This document shows positions 1 through 12,015 of a stretch of DNA of 64,000 bases, one piece after another; the stretch's first letter is position 1; every line of letters begins with the position of its first letter. The notes below the pieces were generated by a model. The model worked only from the letters and a program-made list of their open reading frames with translations. It did not search any database and had not been told where the DNA came from. A program made the translations under genes and the position numbers. The stretch comes from Fasciolopsis buskii (lineage: Eukaryota; Platyhelminthes; Trematoda; Plagiorchiida; Fasciolidae): positions 1 to 64,000 of the forward strand of contig LUCM01000715.1 of assembly GCA_008360955.1 (NCBI GenBank). Direction: 5' to 3'.

Positions 1-1000
1 TCGCTTAGCGGGTTTTCGGGATTCTTGTTTAGGCAGATGAGAAGAAGCAGGTTTGTGATCGCTGGTGTCATCGGTGAAATTTTGTTGTTTATCTCAAGAA
101 TCGTTTGCTCTAACTTTTGTAATTTATTATTAGTCTCCACGAGAAACTCTGTGACAATAATAGTGCATGCTGAAGGCTGGCGGATAGGTTGTGAGAGTAT
201 GGACGCGGTGCGTCTAACTGCTCTGATCTTGGTATACTTGGGCCCAGATATCGGCATTTCGACAAAGTGGGGTGGCGTGTATAACTATGTAGCTGCGTGA
301 TAAAGGGTGCACCTGAAGGTGCCAATAGTTGTGCCAAATCGTGGAGAGGAAACTGGGACAGTAGTCTTTGATCGATCCAATGAGGCGGTGTCTGAATTGT
401 GATTGTACCGGTACCGCTACAATGGCAATCAAAGATTAGTCGAAATATAGTCCAACAGAAAAATTTAAGATAATTTATGTGGAGAATTAAAGCTCCATCT
501 ACATCGTAAAAAGCGTTTTTAAGCAACACAATTATTAGAGGCAACGAAATCAAGCTAATTCCGACGTCTGCTAAGAAGAATGGTCGGCAACTGCAGAAAT
601 GCGACGATACGGCAAAACTATCGAACAGTGTAGGTGTCGCGTTGATTTAGGACGACTGGACAGTGTCGATAAGCGACGGTACTGGTATAAGCGAAAGTGA
701 ACAGACAGTCCATTGGGTGTAGTCAATCGTGAAAAAAGATAAATGAAAAGCGCCCACGGTGTACAACATAATGGCGTTCAATAGAATGTCTTGTCGTAGC
801 GATGAGTGTCACAGTTGAATCCCACGCAGAAAATCTGCAGAATTATTACACAAGGATCGGGTCTCCGTAAGATATCAAGAAAAATTTGGCAAATTTTTCC
901 GCTAAGGAAAAGCTCAAAAATTGTTTTGACTACCACATAAACATTCCAGTTGACTGAAAAACAAGAAGGACAACTCACTGTGCGGATAGGTGTAACTCAG
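1..1000 (-). mobile_element. Possible RNase H / integrase-linker part of a decayed Ty3/Gypsy pol
   Basis: On the minus strand a 147-codon frame (553 to 110) and shorter ones up to about 980 look like the region between RNase H and integrase of Ty3/Gypsy polyproteins: a stretch reading LDAPRPYSH resembles the 'TSKPRPYVP' linker, and pieces near 600-780 resemble the RNase H 'SRRLTP..' and 'VADALSR' neighbourhood. No catalytic residue can be assigned and stops break the frame. If correct, this is the missing downstream half of the Gypsy element at 4.9-6.9 kb, pushed away by the BEL/Pao element in between. The match is weak and could be chance. Confidence 0.33.
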
Positions 1001-1099
1001 TCCAGTTTTAGATAACATTATGCTTTCTAAACGAGTCCTTACGCTCAGTTTTATCACAAATACTTCATATTCTGCCGCCTGATCCCTTCCAAAACCAGG

Positions 1100-4000
1100 T
1101 ATAAATCACCAAATGGCACCGCAATGTTACCCACGCGCCGAACTGTTCCTTTCTTCTCTCATATACGTGCACTGCCCGCCAGCTGGGACACATCCCACAA
1201 TCTTTATTTTTCCTCTTACCCCGCTTTCACACCTGCCATTTGTTCGCCGCTCAAAATTTCAATTCCTTGCCACCGGTTGGCTGTAGTAAATACAACTGAT
1301 TAATACGGCTATCGCCTCATAGTACCGCCAAGTTCTACTGCAATCATGCAGTTTTACGATGGCCAAGCTCGCCCCGTACGCTTCTACAAACGAATATCGT
1401 ACTCTATCAATCGAAGCTTACAGCAGTTCATATGCCGCTTCCGGAAGCCAAGCCTGCAACTTAGCCCCGTCCAACACCTGGTGGCCTCCGAGCCACATTA
1501 TATCTCGCTGCCCCATACCTCACAGCTAGGGAACCAGGAGGCCCTCCCGCGCTTAACGTTTCCACAGACACGTACAGATTCCACAATCCAGCTCTCGGAT
1601 GCGTAACTAGTTGCAGGAAGGCATTATGCGTCATTACTTAGCGCTAGCTCGCGCAAAACACCTTTATTATTCTGCAACACGCCCAGCTGCATCCCTCATC
1701 CACCTAATTTTGGTACACGCTCCAAAAGAAAATGCCCAAAACCTTGAATAAGGTCATGGCCGACGTTCTACTAATTTAAGACTAAAAATTCCTGTCACTT
1801 CTACTTCCATCACATATTTCATTACCATATGTGTTTGCAGAGTCTGAATGCTTTTTCTTCCCCACATAGTCACAGTCAATTTTCACCTTCCGTTAACTTA
1901 CTGTCCTACATTTCCCCAACCTAATTTGCCGGGATTCGCCATTTTCCCTCTGTAGTATACGATTGATCATTAATGGCCTTGGCTTAATATAATCCAGTTG
2001 TTGTTTCGGCCATTTACACCAACTTGTCCTTCCCAAATGGTTTTGACCGTTGGAACCACCTAGTGAAGCACTTCGAATGTCGTGCACACTGTTGGATCAC
2101 CCTTGTCATTCAGCGCAATTATGGAATTTCCTATGCTATCCGATCAGTTTTCTATTGTTACTGCTGTATGTGAGTCCAACCTTGGCTTTCCCTTAGCCAA
2201 AACTCCTCCTTTGCTGGAGGCATCCAGTTTCATACATGTTCTGCCCCCCACCATTACGCACTGATACATATAAACCAATTGTGCTCTTGTTTCTGCTATC
2301 GCTTTCATGTGGGGCAGTTCACTTCGATTTTTCTAGAATAGCCAGTGGTTTTTGCTCAAACTTACGGGGAGCGGAGTAATGCATGTGTATTCCTGTCAAC
2401 ATTTTGCTGTGCAATTCTGGTCTGTTTTGTCGTCATATTTTCATCGTGCCACACAGCAAGCTGCTCAAAAGCCAAAAAATATCCGTAGTATTATTATTAG
2501 CAAATTTCCTGGAAGCGGTCTCGAAGATACGAAACCAAAAGGCTCATAAAGCTGGAGAAACATGAGAGCATCCCCCTACATGTGACCAGCCATCTAGGAA
2601 TGTTCAGTTGTGAAAGGAAACCTTCTCTGCCGGCATTCCATTACACCAGGAGGGTGCTTTCAATTTTTATAAAGAATGCATTCAGCCAATGGGCTTTCCC
2701 TGTTTGTTTGCTTACCAAGATGGCTTCTAGGACCCCAAAAACATTGGGTATCCTCTTTGCATTGTAGAAACTACCTTAACAGCAATTCCGTCAATACCAC
2801 TGCGTGTCCTCTGGCCGTGTCCCACTCGCCAAAAGAACCGAAGCAGTCCCTAACATTAGAATCTCTGGTTGCTCAATCCACCGCAGACCGCCTAGGTAGC
2901 TCGCCCTGCATTGCTTCCGTCTCCTGCAGTGCATAGCAATTCTAAAATGGCACCCATGCTGCGCCAAATCTGTGGGATATCATCCTATGCTCCAATACTG
3001 AATCGTTTATGTCATTCTCAGCCAACCAAAAGAAAAGTAATATTTCCATCTTTGTCCGGCACCTCTATCTGCAACGATAATTCTCTTATGTCGGGATAAA
3101 TTGCGATTTTGCTTACTTGAAAGTAATACAGAAGCTCAATCAGCGGTGTAAACTAATCTGCTCCCTGCAACAGCCGATCGTTGGGCAATGTTCCTTAAAA
3201 CTTCGCTGCACAATCGAACATTAGGCAAAGTTTCCAGAACCAACTTCAACAGAACCAATCACCTTTACATACCCGATAGGGGGCGATTACTTTCACAATA
3301 ACTGTGTCTAAGCAAACTGGAGTTTCGGTGGTCTAAGTAATTAAGCAAACCACATTCGCATTTGGAGTATCCTGAGTGGGTACCAACTTAGCTTGGCGGG
3401 GCAATTTTTGGTGTCCACCTAGGCAGCTCTCCTCCTAAAAGCGGTTTTTTATCCGGACGGGGTTTGCACGGTGCTATTTGGTCAGGCAAAGGCTCTGGCG
3501 TTTTTAACACACTTCATCTCTGTTCCAAAGGGGCCTTAGGAACTTCTAACGGTCGGAAGACCTGTGATGGACGCCATATAATTCGCACTCACGGGGATAT
3601 AGGCCGTCACGTCAAATGTAATGTTTACCTGCCCAATGCTGCAATCGACCGTGGTCTTTTACAGTAGACTGCAGCTGGCTGGTGAACGGCTCCCTTGGTT
3701 TGTTACTCTCCAGGCCACTCGATCGAACCTACTTTCGGCCACTCTTGCCCGTCAGTCTAAGTGACCTGTTAAATCCACAAAACTGGCCTCGCGGTCACCC
3801 CAGCTCGTTGCTTTCGATTCTCCGGCCTAGCTGCTCCAAAACTGCCAGGGCAGATAACGAGCAACGCTCTTCGACCTGCACAAAGCGAGCACAGCAGACC
3901 TTCAGCCCAAACAACCCAAGGCTACAGTACAATTATGGCTCCTTATCATCAGATCTGACGGTGTAAATATTTTGTTTAATGCGCACTGCCTCAGACATTA

Positions 4001-4650
4001 GGCCATCTGTCAGATTTTGGACAAATTTGAAAGAATCTCTTATTAAGTCTTTCAGTAATTTCTTGGCCCTAGCATATCTCCGGACAGCCTCCAACAAGGA
4101 GAATTCATCAAAATTTTCCCATGATTGCCCACAGCATTAGTTTGTAAGGTATAGAAGCATTTGCCTCGGGTTCATTCTCTCGGATCCAGTGGCATTTTTG
4201 AAATGTCTCAGTATTGCTCGTGGGGCCAATTGAAAATCAACAACCCCACCCGTGGTAGCCCAAACGGCTAATGAGCTGAAAAAGTAGCTGCTTGACTAGT
4301 GGTTAACTTTTACTATCTGTCCGACATGTCCAGAGACTGATCTACATGTAATCTTTCCACGTCCCGCGTCCTGACCCTATGCTATCTCGTCTTGCCCTAT
4401 AGCGGCTGCAATCTGCCTCTTTATTTCTACAATCCCAAGCTCATGAACATCACCGTCCATACAGTCAACATCAATAAAGAAAGAACTGGCGTTAAACAGA
4501 CTAGGAGACCCAAAGGGCTTAAGGCAATCAAAAGCACCCAAAATTTCACCGGAGATTTGCCGGGTTACTTCTCTGACATTTACCATTTGCGATCCTTTCC
4601 TGGACATTTGGTACGTTCCCTCGTACTAAATTTGTCAACCACATTATTGT
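1100..4650 (-). mobile_element. Decayed BEL/Pao LTR retrotransposon, pol region
   Basis: Read on the minus strand, the reverse transcriptase is recognisable despite stops and frame changes. Near 3220-3045 come VFDCAAKF, then LPNDRLLQGAD, then VPDKDGN, the characteristic BEL/Pao RT order. Near 3030-2950 follow FWLAENDIND and LEHRMISHRFGAAW, and near 2800 an altered version of the 'NFYVDDCL' catalytic block (NVRDCFGSF), so the active-site aspartates are not intact. Further along, near 2078-1960, SASLGGSNGQNHL and KQQLDYIKPRPLMINRIL match the C-terminal half of the BEL integrase ('GGVWER..', 'E..LN.RPL'). The stretch 4607-4377 has a 76-codon open frame that may be the protease side. No matching LTR pair was found at the ends, so the limits are approximate. 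The element is certainly inactive. Confidence 0.75.
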
Positions 4651-4929
4651 AAACAGCCTCTGAGAGATGCATAGCCAAAGCCGAATCCAAAAACCATCAC
4701 ACAATTGATTCGTTAATTCCACGATAACTGAACATGAAGTTGATCAATATACAAACAGAAACAAATTACAATGATGCAAAACGAAAGCAAATGTCACTTC
4801 ATATTCATGTGGGCCCAAAAATAGCTGATATCAATGTTTCGTGGTGAAAGAAAGCGGGAAGAACTTCAAGCAAAAGAGAGCACGCATAAGATAGAATATC
4901 GAAGTCATTTTTAAGGCAGTGGCCCCATG

Positions 4930-6870
4930 ATTTCTTTCACATAAATTGTTTTCGGACGTTTCCCCAGCTATGCGTTACAGGCAGCTAAAATTTCTAGGCA
5001 TTAATCGATGCGCTATGTTTACTAGGGCAATCAAAGAGAGCGCGTAGATCAGCTTAATGTTGTTCCTCCCAGTGGCTTACAACTGAATCGTCGTCTATCA
5101 ACACACACATTTGCCATGCCCGTGTGACATGAGCATTCGAAAGGTCTGCGCCGCTTGCTGACCCAGAAGGGCCGCCACCTAAATAACACCAGTAGTCTTA
5201 TCGATGTGGTCGCCGCTGTAAGTCGGTCTTCTCCGCTAGGACCTGGTTGTAAACCCTTAGCAAATATATGCAGCTGTAGTACCTGCAACCAACTAACGAC
5301 GGGTTCGTTTATACGGCGATTCGGTGATCCTGCTACGTGCTCCGTAGTTCCCACAGGACCACTAGTTTCCACTGGGTATGATGACCATGTAAAGAGGAGA
5401 GGCCGAAGGATTATTGAATAAAAGTACGATGCCCAGTTCTAACATATGGTCGAATTCTGCCTTCGTTGGGCATAACTTGTCAGCAGCTAAGCGGCAAGGT
5501 CGAAAGAAAGTTCAGGATGGCGACGGCGGGAAGTGGACGGGTGTGTCACAGCATGCTTGAGTAGTCAGAACGTAACTTATCCTGTTTCTTTTGGGCTGGT
5601 GGTTCAGTGTAATAGAGTGTGCTTTGACTGAAGACGGCGCACCAGTAGGTCACGCCCAACAACATTTCACCGTTATTTTCCTGCACCCAGAAACGATTAT
5701 CAGGATGAAGTGCTGGAGAAATTCAATGCCGGTGATAAGGTATACCACGGTGAATACTCAATTAAATGCACGATCGGGACCTATTTCGAGGGTAAATAAA
5801 AGATATCTGTACACAGGTGACTATCCCCATTTGTAGCCCGTAGAGCCTCTGCCCGTGCAGCGGCCGAATTGTTCGGCTGGAAGGGTATTACATCAACATT
5901 GGTACTTGTACGCAAGAGAAATAGTTGGTTCGCTGCATAGTCCCGGAATTTTAGAAGGCGACCGTCGGTAGACCTTCCGGTGACGGGATTCTCAACCACA
6001 AATAGAGAAACTAGTTTCTCTGTCCCTTACAAGGGAATGACACTCTGGGTTACTTATTGTGCTAAACCCGCAAAGCTGTGGTACTTGCAGTAACCTCCCA
6101 CTGATGACAGAAAGAGTGGTCTCAATGAGGAGCTACTGCACCCGCCTCGGCGCGATTTGTGCCAATCTCTGGCGGGGTTGAGCTGCGGCAACGACTCGTC
6201 GATTCTCGTCGAGGTAGCTGTCAATTTTCCTATGCCTGTGGGGATGCCACTGTAAATGACGAGGTGTTCACTGCCGGGACACCTGGACTGTAGTGCGACA
6301 TGATACCATTGGCGACCTCTGCGATCTCCTCTAGTGAACACAGACGGGTAGAACTAAGCAAGGAGGTAGGTGCCGCGGGAGCCGTTGAGGCAACAGCTTT
6401 CTAAACATCGGGTCGTCACCGAAAGGTGCGCCCCCGAAACAGGGCAATTCCCGAAGCAGCTCTGAGGGCTTCCTATTCCCAAGCTCCACCCATGAAGCAG
6501 CGCCAGATCCTCTGATATGCAGTAGAGGCAAGTTGAGTTATGATCGCCCCCTCTGGCGATCTGTGATTACGCGAAGATAGAACGACGTCTCTAACCTGAA
6601 AGAGTAGACTTAGAAAAAGACTGACAGTGACCCACCTGAAGCGGCTTACATTGGTGATTATCCAGTAATTCTCCAAATGCAGTTCAACTGAAGCAAAACA
6701 GTTGAAAATCCAACGTTGTGAAGGTAGTTGTATGGAGAGCAGTGCTCCCTGGTGTTGCGTTCACCCAAGGTTTTCGCTCTGTGGATATGGCACCGTTTTT
6801 GAAAATAAATGCGTGAATAAAATGTGCTGAACAGCTACCAGTAGAAGAACGTCCAGCGGCAATCAACACG
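4930..6870 (-). mobile_element. Decayed Ty3/Gypsy retrotransposon (CsRn1-like), gag-protease-RT
   Basis: Minus-strand order is gag, zinc-knuckle region, protease, RT. Gag is clear at 6680-6360 in two frames: VRDVVLSSRN, then LGNRKPSELLREL, then KLLPQRLPRHL, the 'GDRKPSELLR...LWLQRLP' signature of trematode CsRn1-type elements. The linker at 6120-6060 (YCKYHSFAGLA) resembles the 'CWYHRRFG' stretch before protease. The protease block (6030-5780) begins LFVVENPVTGR and ends ALRATNGDSHLCT, but the D-T-G catalytic triplet is missing. RT at 5400-4950 keeps LYMVIIPSGNW..CGNY, AAQTFRMLM and KCVC.DDDSVVSHWEEQH, a damaged form of the YIDD region. Many stops and frame changes mean no protein is made. 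Post-RT domains are absent here and may lie at 1-1000. Confidence 0.82.
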
Positions 6871-6879
6871 GAAGAGCAA

Positions 6880-7880
6880 GGGACAACAAAAGAGAACAGT
6901 GATGTTTACTCTTGAAAAAACGGCACATAGGACGTCAGCAAAAATACAGAAACTCAGGTGGCCAGTTACATGATCGATTATCCAAAAGAGGTTCTTCTAT
7001 TAAGTTCGCTTGCCCTCAACGGTTGTGATCACCTGTGCTCTGTACGATTGCAATGCTGCCAACCCAGACAAACGATTGATACAATAAAAAGACAGTGAGG
7101 AGCCGTAGGAGGTTAAGAAAATTAAACAGGGGCGTGCCAGTGAAGCATAGGTGAGAAACGTGTACATGGCCACCTCTCTAGGTGATCAATGTTCGGTTAA
7201 TCAAGCGATCCGGAAGAACAAATCCATGTTCCCCTGCAGATGGCAGTGTGACAGGAAGGGCTACAACAATTTGATTCCGTGGACGAACACCCTGAAGGTT
7301 AACGATCTACAAATGCTGATGCGATGACTGGACGACCCGTCAGGGTGATCTTCCTGCACTGCCGTTCGCTGTTGTCTGCCCGTATCTCTTCGTCAGTAAA
7401 ACGCTTTGAAACAAGAAGACCAGATAAAAGTACTTAACTTTTTGCACGATTCAGAGCTGTTTTAATTTTCCGTTTCAACTGGCATTCCGTGAGAATGGCT
7501 GGACGAGAATTGTTCTTTCAGAGGTGGAAACTAGTTCCCCTGCATCCCACAAGAAGGATTATGAGTCCTCGTTTGTATCTTTAGATCATTTCTGTCCTGT
7601 ACTGACTGAAAAGAACGGAAGTGTAAGATGTTTTTTAAACCTGGTACCAATTTTATCGCATTTTTTCAGACCAGCTTCTCCTAGCAAACCGTTCCTTCAA
7701 AGTAAGATCTAGTGTATAGATCGCATTGGAACGAGACTTTTAAATGACCCGCTTTTAAAACACTACTAAAAGTACTGGAGTGCTCCACATTTTGTTTGAA
7801 CCAGCCGAATTGGCGGTAGCGGCGCTTCGTCGTTCTCCGGCGGCTTGTTAACACGGCAACCCTTGCTGTAATAGGACGCA
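6880..7880. other. 5' flank of the 14-3-3 gene, no gene seen
   Basis: No frame here looks like protein and no repeat was recognised. A pyrimidine run followed by CAG at about 7663-7670 could serve as a 3' splice or trans-splice acceptor about 200 bases upstream of the 14-3-3 start codon, but nothing proves its use. No convincing TATA box was found. Confidence 0.5.
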
Positions 7881-8687
7881 ATGTCTGGGGAGTCTTGGAT
7901 TACTAATTCAGGTATCACGGATACCGAAGTTCTGATCCATTTGGCTCGGCTCGCTGAACATGCCGAGCGTTTCACCGATATGGCCGCCGCAATGAAGAAA
8001 GTTACCGAGAAGAAAAAACCTCCTGGTAACGAGGAACAAAACCTGTGTTCTGTGGCTTACAAAAATGTAGTCGGCGCACGCCGACCTGCTTGGCGTGTAA
8101 TTTCCAGCATCAAGTGTAAGGACGCTGAGGACGAGAAATCGTCGGTCGCAGAACTGCGACGGAAAATCGAACAGGAATTGGAGGATGTTTGCAAGGAAGT
8201 CTTGGTAAGACTGCTTTTTCGTTGTTGAGCTTCTAGACTATGCTTGATACGCACTTACTTAAGGACGAGAGTACTCCTGATGCTTCTGTCTTTTACCATA
8301 AGATGAAGGGTGATTATTACCGTTACCTTGCGGAAGTTCAAACCGGTGACAAGAGGAAGGAAGCCGTTGCGGAGGCGCGTGATGCATATGAAAAAGCCAC
8401 AGCGAAGGCAAATGAATCACTCAGCGTTACCCACCCCATAAGGTTAGGGTTAGCTCTGAACTATTCTGTGTTTTATTACGAAATCGAGAATGATTCCGAA
8501 AAAGCATGTGCTCTGGCCAAAAAGGCGTTTGATGATGCCATCAGCAAACTCGACCAGATTCAAGATGATTCCTATAAGGATAGTACCCTTATCATGCAGC
8601 TCTTACGAGATAACCTGACGGTAGGTTTTGTGCTTAACGCTCTAATGTTTTTTCCAGCTATGGACTTCAGAGCACGATCCAGAATAA
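7881..8687 (+). CDS. 14-3-3 family phosphoserine/threonine-binding protein
   Basis: 14-3-3 proteins form cytosolic dimers that bind phosphoserine/threonine motifs in signalling partners. The gene has three exons: 7881-8204, 8237-8620 and 8658-8687. Both introns obey GT-AG and lie between codons; they are only 32 and 37 bases long. The product is 245 residues, normal for the family. The helix-3 signature YKNVVGARR is at residues 60-68, [11 protein letters not shown] at 132-142, [12 protein letters not shown] at 180-191 and [17 protein letters not shown] at 224-240. All phosphopeptide-pocket residues are present: K61, R68, R137, Y138, N183 and N234. It is divergent in places: a longer N-terminus (about 12 residues before the usual start of helix 1), a lysine-rich KKKPPG loop at 44-49, and a short acidic tail of five residues (EHDPE) after LWTS. 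The ATG chosen is the first in frame. It sits alone between retroelement debris and appears intact. The isoform class cannot be named with certainty. Confidence 0.94.
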
Positions 8688-8688
8688 A
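8683..8688 (+). promoter_or_regulatory. AATAAA overlapping the 14-3-3 stop codon
   Basis: The hexamer AATAAA overlaps the TAA stop. It is probably too early to direct cleavage of the real mRNA end. No other AATAAA was noticed in the next 250 bases, so the true poly(A) signal may be a variant. Confidence 0.2.
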
Positions 8689-8689
8689 T

Positions 8690-10146
8690 GCCGATTCGAA
8701 GGTGTTCCAACCAAACTATCTGCGCCCCGGCTGAAAGTTTTGTTTATCCTTTCCGCTCCATTATAACTATGATCAACTAGCATTGCGTTTTAAATCTGTC
8801 ATATTCCTCCAGTGTCTAAGGGACGGTGGCTGTCCCTTGTGAACCCCATTTCACCACTGTCCAGTTAACATGTCACTGACTGACTAACCCGTGCGGTCTT
8901 GAGAGTTGAAACCACGTAGATATGTTCATTGGAAACATTTAGCGTTGTGAAATACAATACGTGTCACGTATATGCGTATTTTCCTTCAGATCCTAGGACC
9001 TAAGGCCGCCGGTTTCCATTCTTTGCTGGTTCATTGTATAAAGTCTGTTCAAAGACCGTCATCAGTTCACCTTTTTTCACTTACCAGGGGCAATGGAGAG
9101 TGCGAGTTGCGCATTTTGTTTATCCTAAAGGGAACATTTCATTCTCAAGGTGCTTTTTCACTGCGGCTGTCGCCGTTCTTTTGATGTTCAGGGCGCTGAG
9201 CCAGTCCTTTTGGTTATAATTTTCCTTTACGTCAACTTAGTAAGTCCTTGGACCGCTGTTTGGTTTCGGCCGGTGGTAGCTACAAAGTCTGCGAAGGTTC
9301 AGACCGTTTTTAAGGTCGTTTTTCGGCCGTTTGGGCGTGACAGATATCCGAATAACAAGCCTTCTCATTCAACTCGAGTGCCGCTTATGCTCACATTTAG
9401 GGGGAACTTCGATGAATGGTGCCGAACAGACTAGGATTTTTTCACATTGCAGTTTGATTTTGACATTAGGTCGATAGATTCATAAATCTACCCAGTGTTT
9501 CGTTGTGTACTCTTGTGGTCCTCATGGTAAAATGATTTTATTGTCCGGCCGCACATTCGCAGACGTCATCGCACCTACATCGGCTCCGGCTAAATTGCCG
9601 AACGCGAGCTTCCATGAAGTCCGAAATTCAAACAGCTAGTTCTTTGGCAGCACTATCCGTTTATCTACGGAATTTCGGAGAACACTGGTAAAGGTTGCAA
9701 TTTTGATACCTCATGCACCTATCTGCCTAGTCTGGATCAACTTAACATCAAAACAGCATTTTTCGCGCCACTCTTTCACTAGCGGTTTTCAGACTCAACC
9801 CATTGGTTGGTTCACTTACGAAGAAAACTTCATTCCTGCCCCCTAACGTTTTTCGTCCACTTTTCATCGGTGGTTGGTTTGGGACCAAACTGTGAGCGTG
9901 TAACCGAAGAGCGAGACAACCATTTCATACGCAACCTTTATGACGTCCCTTTTGGAACTAAGGTGATTGACTTTGCAGTTGCAATTGCGTATTTAGCCGT
10001 GGATCTAATTTGGGCGCACAAACCGAAGTTTAAGTGGATGTAAGGCTCGTCACACTACGGTTGCTCGTAATTTCTTAGCGTAGCATCCGGAAGGGGTCGA
10101 AGTCAGTATTGTTAATCGCGCCTATAGCCTTCTGAGATCAGCGCAG
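8690..10146. other. 3' flank of 14-3-3 with unassigned open frames
   Basis: The first few hundred bases are probably 14-3-3 3' UTR. Plus-strand open frames at 9150-9434 and 9807-10043 lack a recognisable domain; the second begins at a TTG, not an ATG, and contains ERVTEERDNHFIRNLYDVPFG, which was not recognised. A 16-base string, GCATCCGGAAGGGGTC, near 10085 recurs exactly in the Gypsy integrase near 13065, so part of this flank may be very old antisense retroelement sequence. Confidence 0.35.
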
Positions 10147-10527
10147 ATGTACCCTGATGTTGCGAGGTTGATTGCAGTTGTTAACGAATGTTATGACCGG
10201 CCTCCAGAACGCTTTCCTAGCTGTAAAGGTTTTGTAGGTAATCAGTGCACGCTGGCGTTGTTCGTTTTCCAAATGTTTTCACAATTACAGTTTTGCCGAT
10301 CGCGTTTCTCAGTGTGGCATATGGTTGATTTTAACTTCTTCCATTTGTAATTCAGGTACCTTGCAAGTCTAACCAGAAGCACGGTTTCAAAGTAATCAAG
10401 CCGAAAACCGATAACAAGAAGATATTTTTAAGCTTCAAATCAAGGTATCCTAACGGAAAGCTTTCATTAATATTCTAAATCCACTTTCAGGTATATTGCG
10501 AAGAGGAGAAAAGCTGATGGACCATAG
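10147..10527 (+). CDS. Possible small spliced gene of unknown function (3 exons)
   Basis: An ATG at 10147 opens a frame that can be spliced as 10147-10233, 10356-10444 and 10491-10527, giving 70 residues. All junctions are GT-AG and the frame stays open across both; the second intron would be 46 bases, in keeping with the tiny introns of the nearby 14-3-3 gene. The N-terminal half reads MYPDVARLIAVVNECYDRP; the C-terminal half is strongly basic (many K and R, ending RRKADGP). The frame is also open upstream of the ATG back to about 10078, so more 5' exons are possible. No domain was recognised. It could equally be chance splice sites in decayed repeat sequence. Confidence 0.28.
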
Positions 10528-11680
10528 TTTATAACGTTATGGTGTCATAATCTGTTTAGAGCTGTCCGGTTGATCATTTCATCCTCCGGATACAACTGGA
10601 CACCCCAGGTGCCCAGTTCGTCCACCACATACATATGAGCATAGCGCTGTGTGCCTCCAGGTTCGCTTTGAGACGAAAATGAACCAAATACGTAAGACTG
10701 ACTGCCGGCGTGCGCTGGTCATGTCTCCGTCTATCGCGCTTCAATCGGAACTACACTACAAGATGTTAATGATTGGGTTTTCTCCAATGAACGAAGTTTG
10801 AGAAACCGTTTGATAGCGGGGATACGAATGTCTAGAGCTTGCTTCCGTAGCCACTATATCAGAAGAACGAAAATTGGTAAAATTTCCTACGGTAAGGATG
10901 CTATAGGCATTTGAGCAGACGACCACATCTGTTTACATGGTAGAACAGGTTTTTTTCTTTGGGATTCCCGGCCGTAACCTGATTGACAACGCAGTGGGAC
11001 GCTAACCAACACGGAGGCGTGACCAAAGTACGTTTGGGAGGGCCTCGAGTGTCTCACGTAAGGTGTCGCAGGCAGAATAGACAGGAGTAGACGGTTGAAC
11101 GCAATATAAAATAAAGAATTCTAGGCAGTAGCCCACTCATCACTACCCTTCCTACCTCAGGGGACGGGCGGCACAATCCTGGTTATTCTGCGCGACAAAC
11201 ACGTGAACGTTGCTAAGGTTTGGAGTTATGCATTACCTGCCGGTTCAGAGAATATTCAATCATGTTGGGTCTGGTGACCACGTCTCTCGTGTCCTATTGT
11301 TTTCTATGAAAGAAGCCAAATGGAGGTGAGCAAGTTAATCGGCCTCGGGGAAGGAGAATATGTGCAGCTGTAGTAAGCGTCATTCCCGTAGTTGGGTTCA
11401 AGATACGCGTTGGAGACATCGAGGTGTAAACTGGGAGTCGTGTCATCACCTCTGAAATCAAATTCATTGAGTAAATTCCGTTTGTTCTGACATATTGTAG
11501 ATTGTGCATACTACGGTATTCTTTTCCTTCGCTCATGTGGGTCGACTTTCCGTCCAAGCTGTACATTTCTTTTTTGTTCCAATCTGCAACATGGTTAGAA
11601 AGACACTGGTCAGTGGGTTTCGCCTTACTGCTTAGAGCAATGCGGTGCTGACGATAAGGACCGATGTGCAATGAAAGCTT
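10528..11680. other. No gene recognised
   Basis: A minus-strand open frame of 125 codons (11671-11294) starts at TTG and shows no known domain. Bases 10561-10605 can fold into a stem (GTCC/GGAC and AGTTG/CAACC arms, minus strand) enclosing ATCC-GGAT followed by GAAA, faintly like a hammerhead, but the CTGANGA core is missing. Confidence 0.35.
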
Positions 11681-11689
11681 TTGCTACTA

Positions 11690-12015
11690 GCCCACGGGAG
11701 ATCGTGTTTGGACACTGATATGAAGTCCTGCTGAGTCCTTAACCAAAGCCTTTGGTCCTAACAATAATCTGTCTACAGGCCGACGGGCGGTGGGTGAGTG
11801 GACGCTCATCTTCACCGGTCTGTTATTCTGATTTTATTGACTCAGTTGCCAAGAGGAATTTACTCCCAAACTAGAGAACCAGGAAGTTCGTTCATCAGGT
11901 CACTGTTCACTGACCTCCCAAGCATGATTGAGTCTGTTTGAAATGCGCCACCCCGTATAGCATGTTGCATCACGAAGGCATGCATGCCACCACGTCACAT
12001 CAAAATGCAGTTTGA
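11690..12015 (-). mobile_element. 3' tail fragment of a CR1-like LINE
   Basis: The segment shares landmarks with 33055-33425, 36795-37075 and 52110-52420: an 'aaccaaagcctttggt' block, then a stretch ending in a 'gcatg...gtcac...aaaatgcag' block. In the 52 kb copy the same tail follows the C-terminus of a CR1-like reverse transcriptase, so this is interpreted as the 3' end of that family. No coding sequence of the element remains here. Confidence 0.5.

Noticed and set aside
10561..10610. Hammerhead-like fold on the minus strand (ATCC-GGAT then GAAA within closing arms)
   Set aside because: The first core (CTGANGA) is absent and no cleavage triplet is present, so it was not called a ribozyme.
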